Origin: Candidatus Poribacteria bacterium
GTDB lineage: Bacteria > Poribacteria > WGA-4E > WGA-3G
Direction: 5' to 3'
Assembly: GCA_009845505.1 (NCBI GenBank)
Contig: VXZL01000663.1
Coordinates: forward strand, 1-8,488
DNA: 8,488 nt
Position numbers and translations under genes: made by a program. Under the pieces are notes generated by a model. The model saw only the letters and a list, made by a program, of their open reading frames with translations, was not told the origin of the DNA and did not search any database. Positions 1-6,204 of the stretch are shown here, piece after piece. Position 1 is the first letter of the stretch; each line of letters begins with the position of its first letter.

Positions 1-54
1 ACGAAAAACAAAAAAAAATAAACACGTTTTTAGACTGAAATATGCTCTTTTTTC

Positions 55-83
55 TTGACACACTTTTGTAACGTTGTTAACAT
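55..83 (+). promoter_or_regulatory. Sigma70-like promoter of the six-gene operon
   Basis: A perfect -35 box TTGACA (55-60) is followed after exactly 17 nt by TAACAT (78-83), which matches four of six -10 positions including the key T1, A2 and T6. Transcription would begin near 89-91, giving a very short 5' leader before the ATG at 105. The surroundings (1-54) are A/T-rich with A and T tracts, as often found upstream of strong promoters. The call rests on consensus matching alone. Confidence 0.6.
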
Positions 84-91
84 GCAAAATC

Positions 92-96
92 AGGGG
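92..96 (+). promoter_or_regulatory. Ribosome binding site deciding the start of oxidoreductase A
   Basis: AGGGG ends 8 nt before the ATG at 105, which is good spacing. A TTG codon at 99, in the same frame, lies only 2 nt from this site, too close to be used. The start is therefore placed at 105, not 99. Confidence 0.65.
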
Positions 97-104
97 ACTT
101 GAAA

Positions 105-1166
105 ATGAGCGATACCAAATATCGGGTAGCCATCATCGGCTGTGGACGGATGGGTCAAAACTACGCAGCGGCATACACCACCTATCCCGACACAGAGATT
201 GTCGCAATCGCCGATGCCAATACACAGCGGCGAGAGGTCCTTGGCACGCGCTTCAATGTTGCCGCACTCTACCCAGATGTAGAAACCCTATTGGCAAACG
301 ACGTCCCAGACATCGCTGTTGTTGTCACACCCACGAAATACATGAAAGACACCGTCATCGCCTGTGCTGAAGCCGGTGTTAAAGGTATCTCCACGGAAAA
401 ACCAATTGCCGCGCGTCTTAAAGATGCAGATGCGATGGTCGAAGCGTGTAGTGAACGAGGCGTGGTATTCGCTGGCGGGAACCTACAACGCGCAATGAAC
501 GAAGTTCAGGAAGCAGCATCTCGGTTACACAGTGGCGAATTTGGGGACATTAGCGGCGCGAGCGTTCACGGATTTGGCGGCGAAATCTCCGGCGGCGGAT
601 GTCAACATATCTCCGTACTGCGGTTGTTCACCAACACCGAAGTTGAAGAAGTGATTGCGTGGGGAACACCTTCAGAGGCTTTAGAAGCAGAAACCGATGA
701 AGGCTTAATCATCAACGGACGCTTTCAGTTGACTAACGGACTCGAATGTAATGTCTTTGGAACACCGACACCGTGCCGGGGTGTAGATGTCTGGACAGAT
801 GAATGCCTCGTCCGATGGGATTGGAACCCTCCTGAGATTTTCAAAGGCTATGACTCGCACGGCAACCGTATCCGATTTGCCCCCAACTATAGTCCGTATC
901 CGTGGAGCGAATTTAGCTATCTTACCGGCTCAATCCGATCTTTTTTGGCGGCTGTCGATGGCGATGGCTGTCCATGGATTACCGGTGCGGATCTCCGGCA
1001 GGCACTGGAGGTCGCAATCGCTGCAAAACTCTCGGCGACCCGAAACAGCGTTCCTATCAAACTCCCACTGGAAGACAGATCTTTAGCACTCTACCCGCGT
1101 CCCTACCGATGGCTCGGTGGTGACGTAACAGGTAGACCGCAAAGTATTGAAGAAGCAACAGGCTAA
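105..1166 (+). CDS. Gfo/Idh/MocA family oxidoreductase (A)
   Basis: This is a predicted cytoplasmic NAD(P)-dependent sugar or polyol-type dehydrogenase of 353 aa, a usual length for the family. The N-terminal Rossmann fold shows the glycine motif GCGRMG at residues 12-17. It is followed by the family signature E98-K99-P100, whose Lys is the usual catalytic and cofactor-contacting residue. The C-terminal alpha/beta domain has a GGGCQH stretch with H168, the likely catalytic His. The Asp usually found three residues after that His is not present; the segment reads H-I-S-V. The C-terminal tail contains a PLEDRSL motif resembling the PMENRSL tail of the oxidoreductase at 6344, so the two are probably paralogues. 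It is the first gene of the operon, directly behind the promoter at 55-83, and its stop codon lies inside a 30-nt hairpin repeat. The family is certain; the substrate is unknown. Confidence 0.9.
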   Translation: MSDTKYRVAIIGCGRMGQNYAAAYTTYPDTEIVAIADANTQRREVLGTRFNVAALYPDVETLLANDVPDIAVVVTPTKYMKDTVIACAEAGVKGISTEKPIAARLKDADAMVEACSERGVVFAGGNLQRAMNEVQEAASRLHSGEFGDISGASVHGFGGEISGGGCQHISVLRLFTNTEVEEVIAWGTPSEALEAETDEGLIINGRFQLTNGLECNVFGTPTPCRGVDVWTDECLVRWDWNPPEIFKGYDSHGNRIRFAPNYSPYPWSEFSYLTGSIRSFLAAVDGDGCPWITGADLRQALEVAIAAKLSATRNSVPIKLPLEDRSLALYPRPYRWLGGDVTGRPQSIEEATG

Positions 1167-1191
1167 AGTAGTAGGCACACGCCGTGTGCCG
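1162..1191 (+). repeat. GTAG-type (REP-like) hairpin repeat, copy 1
   Basis: This 30-nt sequence is identical to 2961-2990. It includes the TAA stop of oxidoreductase A (1164-1166), then GTAGTAG, then a perfect 7-bp stem GGCACAC (1174-1180) / GTGTGCC (1184-1190) closed by a 3-nt loop. A GTAG tetranucleotide directly 5' of a palindrome is the hallmark of REP sequences mobilised by REP-associated tyrosine transposases. No T-run follows, so it is not a classical intrinsic terminator. In an operon mRNA such a hairpin could protect the upstream message or attenuate the downstream gene. Confidence 0.75.
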
Positions 1192-1211
1192 GAACAGAAA
1201 GGGAACCAGCA

Positions 1212-2000
1212 ATGAACGAAGATCAGAAATATCTATTCGATTTGACCGGATACCTCATTATCGAAAATGCCTTAACAACCGAAGAAGTCTCAGAATGTAA
1301 CGCCGCCATTGACCATCATATTGAGGCACTGAGAGAACGCGACAGTTCGTTAGCAGGTGGATCGCCGGCACTTACTGGTACAGCGCATCGCATGGACATG
1401 GGTGGCATGCTTGCATGGGAAAAACCGTGGTGTGATCCCTTCCGCAACCTGCTCGTGCATCCGAAGATTAAACCCCACCTTGAAGAGGTTTTAGGCACAC
1501 AATATCGACTCGACCACGGACCCGGATTAATCGCCATGGAGAGAGGCACAGAGGGAGGCACGCTGCACGGTGGCGGGATTGAACGCCCTAACTTCTCCGA
1601 AGCCTATTTCTTCAAATACGGACGTATATACACAGGCTTAACAGTCGTGGAATACATGCTCGCCGCCGAAGGTCCCGGAGACGGCGGATTAGCCATTATT
1701 CCCGGAAGTCATAAGGCAAATCTCCCGTGTCCAAGCAGCATGAAGCGATATGAGCAATACCAGAAACATGTTGTCGAAGTCAACGCCAAGGCAGGCGATG
1801 CCGTAATTTTCACCGAAACACTGACGCACGGCACACTCCCATGGAAGGGGAGCCATCAGCGACGGGCACTTCTCTACAAATTCAGCCCCGGATTCCAAGC
1901 TTACAGCGCAGGCGCGCACCAAATTTCATATCCAAATTATATTGAGGATATGTCCCCGGAACAGCGCGAGGTCATGGAGGCACCCCATCTCCGACGCTAA
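1212..2000 (+). CDS. PhyH-family Fe(II)/2-oxoglutarate dioxygenase-like protein 1 (H-x-G variant)
   Basis: This 262-aa cytoplasmic protein belongs to the phytanoyl-CoA dioxygenase (PhyH) family. The start follows AAAGGGA (1198-1204) at 7-nt spacing. Support includes the GGLAIIPGSHK hallmark (residues 158-168), the distal iron-ligand His H206, and R217 eleven residues later, where the 2-oxoglutarate-binding Arg is expected. The first part of the iron site is unusual: the expected H-x-D reads H119-G120-G121. The 87-residue distance from H119 to H206 fits the family, so H119 is probably aligned correctly and the carboxylate ligand is missing. H-x-G or H-x-A is known from Fe/2OG halogenases such as SyrB2, WelO5 and BesD, where chloride takes the vacant site. 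This could instead be a divergent hydroxylase subfamily or an inactive relative. It lies 45 nt after oxidoreductase A and 17 nt before oxidoreductase B. Confidence 0.85.
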   Translation: MNEDQKYLFDLTGYLIIENALTTEEVSECNAAIDHHIEALRERDSSLAGGSPALTGTAHRMDMGGMLAWEKPWCDPFRNLLVHPKIKPHLEEVLGTQYRLDHGPGLIAMERGTEGGTLHGGGIERPNFSEAYFFKYGRIYTGLTVVEYMLAAEGPGDGGLAIIPGSHKANLPCPSSMKRYEQYQKHVVEVNAKAGDAVIFTETLTHGTLPWKGSHQRRALLYKFSPGFQAYSAGAHQISYPNYIEDMSPEQREVMEAPHLRR

Positions 2001-2017
2001 TCAGAAAGGAGCAAACC

Positions 2018-2965
2018 ATGTCAAAACTACGAGTGGCTGTCATCGGTTGCGGCAGCAGAGGCCGCGGTCATATAAAAATCCTCTCAGAATTCGACGACAC
2101 AGATATTGTCGCTGTCTGTGATCCGATTGAAGCAGCACGGAACAATGCTGGAGATATGTTCAACATCTCAGCACGTTATGAGAGCATCGAGGCATTATTG
2201 GACGGCGAGACCTTAGACGCTATCTTCGTTGCCACCCCTGCACACCTCAACGGCGAAGCGGCACTCCCGTGTTTTGAACGCGGTGTCCACACGCTCTTAG
2301 AAAAACCGCCGGGTATGAGCGTTGCAGAAACGGTCGGATTGCGCGAGGCAGCGGAACGGACAGGGGCAAAAGGAATGGTCGGCTGGAACCGTCGCTTTCA
2401 TCCGATTATTGTTGAAGCGAAACGGCAAGTCACCGCACGCGGACCCGTAACACAAATCGTTGGGGAATTCCATAAGAGCATCACGCAATTGGCACGAGGC
2501 GGTAGATTCCCTGAACACCTAATGGACAATATGTTTCTGGAGACCCCTATCCACGCCCTCGATGCAATCCGCGCTATCGCCGAAGCCGAAGTTCAAGAAG
2601 TCCATAGCGTTGTCAGACGAACAATCTCTGATTACAAAGATGTTCACGCCGCGCTTATCCTTTTTGACAACGGGTGCGTTGCCCAACACATCGCTAACTA
2701 TACCACGAATGCTCGCCTTGAACGTTATGAGATTCATGGCAGAGACATCTCCGCCTATCTTGAAGGGGTCTCTCAGGGTACCGTTTTCTGCGACGGTGCT
2801 CAACACAAAATCACGAATGCAGGCACCGGCGGCACGACTGAACAAAACAGGTATTTCCTCGATTGCGTCAAATCCGATACACCTGTCTCATTTCCTGCTG
2901 CGAACCTTGATGAGGCTGTCAAAACCATGGAACTCTGCGAAGCAATCCTAAGTGGACTCCGCTAA
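2018..2965 (+). CDS. Gfo/Idh/MocA family oxidoreductase (B)
   Basis: This is a predicted NAD(P)-dependent dehydrogenase of 315 aa, at the short end of the family. The start is set by AAAGGAG (2005-2011), 6 nt upstream. It has a Rossmann motif GCGSRG (residues 10-15), the signature E95-K96-P97, and a well-preserved catalytic segment E-T-P-I-H179-A-L-D182, the usual H-x-x-D arrangement. It lacks the extended C-terminal tail (RSL motif) shared by the other two oxidoreductases in the window, so it belongs to a different subfamily. It is third in the operon, between dioxygenases 1 and 2, and its stop codon is embedded in the second copy of the 30-nt hairpin repeat. Family assignment is secure. It probably oxidises or reduces a sugar-, inositol- or hydroxy-acid-like compound, but nothing in the sequence identifies which. 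Confidence 0.92.
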   Translation: MSKLRVAVIGCGSRGRGHIKILSEFDDTDIVAVCDPIEAARNNAGDMFNISARYESIEALLDGETLDAIFVATPAHLNGEAALPCFERGVHTLLEKPPGMSVAETVGLREAAERTGAKGMVGWNRRFHPIIVEAKRQVTARGPVTQIVGEFHKSITQLARGGRFPEHLMDNMFLETPIHALDAIRAIAEAEVQEVHSVVRRTISDYKDVHAALILFDNGCVAQHIANYTTNARLERYEIHGRDISAYLEGVSQGTVFCDGAQHKITNAGTGGTTEQNRYFLDCVKSDTPVSFPAANLDEAVKTMELCEAILSGLR

Positions 2966-2990
2966 AGTAGTAGGCACACGCCGTGTGCCG
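2961..2990 (+). repeat. GTAG-type (REP-like) hairpin repeat, copy 2
   Basis: This is a perfect 30-nt duplicate of 1162-1191. It again includes the TAA stop of an oxidoreductase gene (2963-2965) and again precedes a PhyH-family gene. The stem is GGCACAC (2973-2979) / GTGTGCC (2983-2989) with a 3-nt loop, preceded by GTAGTAG. The flanking coding sequences on each side are not identical, so this is a discrete repeat and not the edge of a recent gene duplication. Confidence 0.75.
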
Positions 2991-3013
2991 TAACAATTAA
3001 CAGGAACACTCCA

Positions 3014-3838
3014 ATGCCAACGCTTGACGAACGCTTTGAAGCGTATAAAAAAGACGGATTCACAGTCTTTGAGAAGGTGTTTGACGAACCACAGATGCAA
3101 AGTTGGCGAGAAAAGCATGCCGAACTCTCCACAGCCAACAACGGGCAAACATGGTTCGGGAACACCCTCGAACTCGCACCTGACCTTATGTGGCACGCTG
3201 TCTCACATCCCACAATCCTTGCGTTTGTCGAAAAGGTGATGGGACCTTTCGTGCAATTAGACAATCTCACGCTCGCGGCGTTTCCGTCAATTGAAAAGGA
3301 AAAAGCGGAAGGCAGAGCCTCTGGTTGGCACCGCGACCGGTGGGCGCATGTGCCGTATACCGACGCATATCACCGTCCGAACGCTATCAACGCCATCTCC
3401 TATCTGCAAGACTTGACAGACGAATTCGGTCCCCTTCGCGTCATCGTCGGTTCACACCGCAAGCCGATTACGATGGCAGATACGGAACGCGCAAAACCGC
3501 ATCCCGATGAAACGCTTATCCACATGAAAGCCGGTGATGTCGTCATTACACACAACGGGCTGATTCACTCGGGTACACCAAACACCTCCGGGAAGTTACG
3601 CTATTTCTTCAGCATCTATTACAATCTGACATGGCTGAAACACACCGACCATCACACAGGTCCGCACACGCAAAAACTGATTGAAGCAGCAAAAGCCGCC
3701 AATAATCATCAACACTTGCGACTTCTCGGTGTGGATGAACAACTTCAACCGCGATGCAACTCCGGTTTCCTTCACGCCGATGAAGAACGTTGGGAAGAAT
3801 GGGCAACTGCTGACCGAGAAGCAATACAGGAGGTATAA
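3014..3838 (+). CDS. PhyH-family Fe(II)/2-oxoglutarate dioxygenase 2
   Basis: This 274-aa protein is a PhyH-family non-haem iron dioxygenase with an intact active site. The start follows AGGA (3002-3005) at 8-nt spacing. The iron triad is H106-R-D108 in a GWHRDRW context and H185 in an IHSGTPN context. R196, eleven residues after H185, is the expected 2-oxoglutarate-binding Arg. The FGPLRVIVGSHR stretch around residues 138-149 is the typical PhyH core strand and turn. It should couple 2-oxoglutarate decarboxylation to hydroxylation of an organic substrate in the cytoplasm. Its 79-residue H-to-H spacing equals that of dioxygenase 3 and differs from the 87 of dioxygenase 1, so 2 and 3 are probably closer relatives. 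Its 3' end contains the ribosome binding site of the next gene, implying tight co-expression. Its substrate is unknown. Confidence 0.92.
   Translation: MPTLDERFEAYKKDGFTVFEKVFDEPQMQSWREKHAELSTANNGQTWFGNTLELAPDLMWHAVSHPTILAFVEKVMGPFVQLDNLTLAAFPSIEKEKAEGRASGWHRDRWAHVPYTDAYHRPNAINAISYLQDLTDEFGPLRVIVGSHRKPITMADTERAKPHPDETLIHMKAGDVVITHNGLIHSGTPNTSGKLRYFFSIYYNLTWLKHTDHHTGPHTQKLIEAAKAANNHQHLRLLGVDEQLQPRCNSGFLHADEERWEEWATADREAIQEV
3828..3833 (+). promoter_or_regulatory. Ribosome binding site inside the end of the preceding gene
   Basis: AGGAGG, a full Shine-Dalgarno core, lies in the last codons of dioxygenase 2, 8 nt before the ATG of dioxygenase 3 at 3842. The stop of the upstream gene (3836-3838) lies between the site and the start, an arrangement suited to translational coupling. 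It also fixes the start of dioxygenase 3. Confidence 0.75.
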
Positions 3839-3841
3839 CCG

Positions 3842-4588
3842 ATGGCGAATCCCAGCGTCGTACCGCCAACCCTCAATGTCGAATTAGATCACCAGCTGCA
3901 ACAAGAGGTCAACTTCTTCCTGAATTGGGGGTATCTCATCGTTGATAATGCTGCAACACCCGATCAGATTGCGTCGCTGCGCGAGGCACTCGATGAAAGT
4001 TACGAGCGCAACGATAAAAGTCAATTCATCGGTGAGCTGCTTGAGGAAGACGACAGGTTCGCGTTCTTACTCGACAATCCACCTGTTCTAAAGCGGATGG
4101 AAGCGATACTCGGTACCTGCGTCCAACTGCACAGCGCGACGGCACGGATTACCGAACCCGGAACGCCTGACCAAAACTGGCATCGCGACGGTCCGTGGCC
4201 CGTAGCACCCAACGGAACACCTTACGGCAGTCTCCCCGCACAGATTAACTGTGGATACTATCTCGATGAAATTACCGACGATACCGGTCCGACCGTCATT
4301 CAACCCGGTAGCCACAGGGCACCGTTCCGTCCGCCGCCGAGTCCCGTCGAACTGCCAGACGAGAAACGGGTACTCGTATCGCCAGGGCAAGCGGTCATGT
4401 TCGACGGTTGGACATGGCATCGAGGGGCTGCCAATACCTCCTCACAACGCCGACGGGTCTGTCTCATGTGCTACCAAAATGCATGGATGAAATCTCGTGA
4501 ACCGTTTGACGGTCCTCGCGTCACAAAACTCCAAGAAGAAGGGACATCACAACAGAAACTTCTGCTCGGCGCAATCCCAAAATGGTAA
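3842..4588 (+). CDS. PhyH-family Fe(II)/2-oxoglutarate dioxygenase 3
   Basis: This 248-aa protein has a complete PhyH-type active site: H114-R-D116 in NWHRDGPW, distal H193 in TWHRGAAN, and R204 eleven residues on (within an RRR run, 203-205) as the likely 2-oxoglutarate anchor. TGPTVIQPGSHR near residues 148-159 is the family core motif. The opening 25 residues form a polar lead-in followed by LNWGYLIVDNAAT, which resembles the usual PhyH N-terminal strand (dGylvv). It is a predicted soluble hydroxylase. It begins only 3 nt after dioxygenase 2 ends and lies 18 nt before the sulfatase-like gene, so the three are almost certainly co-transcribed. Two intact dioxygenases side by side suggest either sequential hydroxylations or two related substrates. 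Confidence 0.92.
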   Translation: MANPSVVPPTLNVELDHQLQQEVNFFLNWGYLIVDNAATPDQIASLREALDESYERNDKSQFIGELLEEDDRFAFLLDNPPVLKRMEAILGTCVQLHSATARITEPGTPDQNWHRDGPWPVAPNGTPYGSLPAQINCGYYLDEITDDTGPTVIQPGSHRAPFRPPPSPVELPDEKRVLVSPGQAVMFDGWTWHRGAANTSSQRRRVCLMCYQNAWMKSREPFDGPRVTKLQEEGTSQQKLLLGAIPKW

Positions 4589-4606
4589 CGCCAAAGGAAA
4601 AATCAA

Positions 4607-6061
4607 ATGAATCTCGCTTATATTGTTATTGATACACTTCGGTACGACTACATCGGCGCGAACGGAAATGAGTGGATAGAGACACCCAACATCGATCGAT
4701 TTGCCTCTAAAGCCTTGGCATTCGACTATGCCTTCTGTGCCAGTTTTCCGACAATTCCGTATCGGACAGATGTCATCACCGGACAATACGGCGCGCCTAT
4801 CCATCCCTGGAAACCGCTTCGGCACGAACGTCAAACACTACCGTGGACGCTCGCAGAGAACGGCTATGCCACGCAACTCATTCACGATACACCGCATCTC
4901 GTCAACGGTGGGCATAATTTCGACTGGCCCTTCCACGCCTGGACATTCGTTCGCGGCGCAGAAGTGGATAGAGACTGGATTACCGATACCGTAGTATGGC
5001 CCGACAACTGGACACGCCAACCACTCTTTGATTGCATCGACGACAAAGCCGCCGAATCTGGCATGCTCCGCAGCTACGCACGCGCCAATCGAAATCGTAA
5101 AAAACCGGAAGACTGGAACTGCGCAAGGCTTTTCAACACCGCTGCGCAATTCCTAAAAGATAACGTCAACCGAGACAACTTCTTCCTCTGGGTAGATTGC
5201 TTTGATCCGCATGAACCTTGGGACGCACCACTTGAATTCATGAAAAAATACGATACCCGTCCGGGTTACGACGGTCGTGTGGATCCGCGCAGTCTCGGTG
5301 CGCGCGGTAACGCACAACTCTCAGATGAGGCGAAACAACACATCAAAGCGCAATACGCCGCGAAAACGACATGGATGGACCACTGCTTCGGACAGTTCCT
5401 CGATGCCCTTGAATCCACTGGACTTGACAAGAACACTGCTGTCATCTTTACCGCTGACCACGGCACAAACGTCGGTGAACGCGGTCGGTTTGGCAAAGGG
5501 CAACCCGTTCGTCAACAGGAAGCACATGTGCCACTCTTTATCCGACTCCCAGAAGGCGATACGGGTAGAAGCAAGGTCATCGTGCAACCCCAAGATTTCT
5601 TTCCGACGATTCTTAATATCTTGGGTGAGGACCGTCCTGACGGTATCGAAGGACACGACATCGTAACGCCTGCACGCAATGGAGAATCTGGCGAAAGAGA
5701 ACTCGCGATCTCAGGCGGAAGCATTGAGCGGTGGCAGAACGCCGCAGAAAATCCAAACATCAATCTCTTTACTATCTTCACCCGTGAGTGGAGCTTAGAG
5801 GTCGGGACGACACCTGAAAACTCAAAACTCGTCCGACTCGGCGGATTAGAGGACGTTTCCAATGAGCATCCAGACGTTGTTGTGAAACTTTATGCTGCAG
5901 CGATTGATGAAATCGAACGGCGGGGTACGGATCCGGCATTGATGGCATGGCTCCGTAGTGGCAGCGCATCTGCATTCCCGACGGATGCGACTTATTGGAA
6001 CGGCTATCCCGGTCCCGCAGGATACCGACCTTACTTCGGGAAGCTCTACACAGGTGAATGA
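4607..6061 (+). CDS. Sulfatase-like hydrolase of the alkaline phosphatase superfamily, Thr at the nucleophile position
   Basis: This 484-aa protein has sulfatase S1-type architecture. The start follows AAAGGA (4593-4598) at 8-nt spacing. The N-terminal metal-binding strand is VID9TLRYD14. F-D200-P-H202-EPWDAP is a common sulfatase motif. The C-terminal metal site is TAD284-H285-G, followed by GKG with K297. The catalytic motif, normally C/S-x-P-x-R, reads T49-I-P-Y-R53, followed by TDVITG as expected. The residue that maturation enzymes would convert to formylglycine is therefore Thr. Thr nucleophiles occur elsewhere in this superfamily, in NPP phosphodiesterases, phosphopentomutase and phosphonoacetate hydrolase. 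A phosphoryl-type ester or phosphonate hydrolase is thus as plausible as a sulfatase. No signal peptide is visible; the protein begins directly with the metal-binding strand, so it is probably cytoplasmic. It is the last gene of the operon. Confidence 0.9.
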   Translation: MNLAYIVIDTLRYDYIGANGNEWIETPNIDRFASKALAFDYAFCASFPTIPYRTDVITGQYGAPIHPWKPLRHERQTLPWTLAENGYATQLIHDTPHLVNGGHNFDWPFHAWTFVRGAEVDRDWITDTVVWPDNWTRQPLFDCIDDKAAESGMLRSYARANRNRKKPEDWNCARLFNTAAQFLKDNVNRDNFFLWVDCFDPHEPWDAPLEFMKKYDTRPGYDGRVDPRSLGARGNAQLSDEAKQHIKAQYAAKTTWMDHCFGQFLDALESTGLDKNTAVIFTADHGTNVGERGRFGKGQPVRQQEAHVPLFIRLPEGDTGRSKVIVQPQDFFPTILNILGEDRPDGIEGHDIVTPARNGESGERELAISGGSIERWQNAAENPNINLFTIFTREWSLEVGTTPENSKLVRLGGLEDVSNEHPDVVVKLYAAAIDEIERRGTDPALMAWLRSGSASAFPTDATYWNGYPGPAGYRPYFGKLYTGE

Positions 6062-6083
6062 TTTTTTACTTCACCCAACCACG

Positions 6084-6138
6084 GTAGGTGCGGTTTGCAG
6101 CGTACACGCTTAAATGCGACGTGCATTCTAACCGCACC
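6084..6138 (+). repeat. GTAG-type palindromic repeat (GGTGCGGTT family), long-loop copy
   Basis: GTAG (6084-6087) leads into GGTGCGGTT (6087-6095), which pairs perfectly with AACCGCACC (6130-6138) across a 34-nt middle. Short TGCA sequences just inside both arms could extend the structure. The same arms occur at 7454-7474 in the reverse orientation with only a 3-nt loop. It sits 23 nt after the sulfatase-like gene. No T-run follows it, so termination would have to be factor-dependent. Confidence 0.7.
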
Positions 6139-6145
6139 CCAAAAC

Positions 6146-6174
6146 TTGACAACGCCTCAGACTTCTGATACCAT
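6146..6174 (+). promoter_or_regulatory. Sigma70-like promoter with extended -10, upstream of oxidoreductase C
   Basis: TTGACA (6146-6151) is separated by 17 nt from TACCAT (6169-6174). TGA immediately before the -10 box (6166-6168) forms an extended -10 element. Predicted initiation is near 6181, giving a leader of about 160 nt that contains the whole MITE-like element. Its geometry matches the operon promoter at 55-83: perfect -35, 17-nt spacer, TANCAT. Confidence 0.55.
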
Positions 6175-6204
6175 ATCAACAAAATTCGAGGCAAAATTAT
6201 CCTC

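Noticed and set aside
66..82. Possible LacI-type operator overlapping the operon promoter
   Set aside because: The central CG has partial flanking symmetry, but the half-sites do not fit the usual spacing. Only a 4-bp inverted repeat remains, too little for a feature call.
89..100. A 12-nt stretch shared between the operon leader and the MITE-like element (6290-6301)
   Set aside because: One or two 12-nt matches are expected by chance in a window of this size, and no inverted-repeat end is found near 89-100.
6053..6075. Possible intrinsic terminator after the sulfatase-like gene
   Set aside because: GGTGAA and TTCACC can pair, but the T-run lies in the loop and not after the stem, so it does not fit a Rho-independent terminator.
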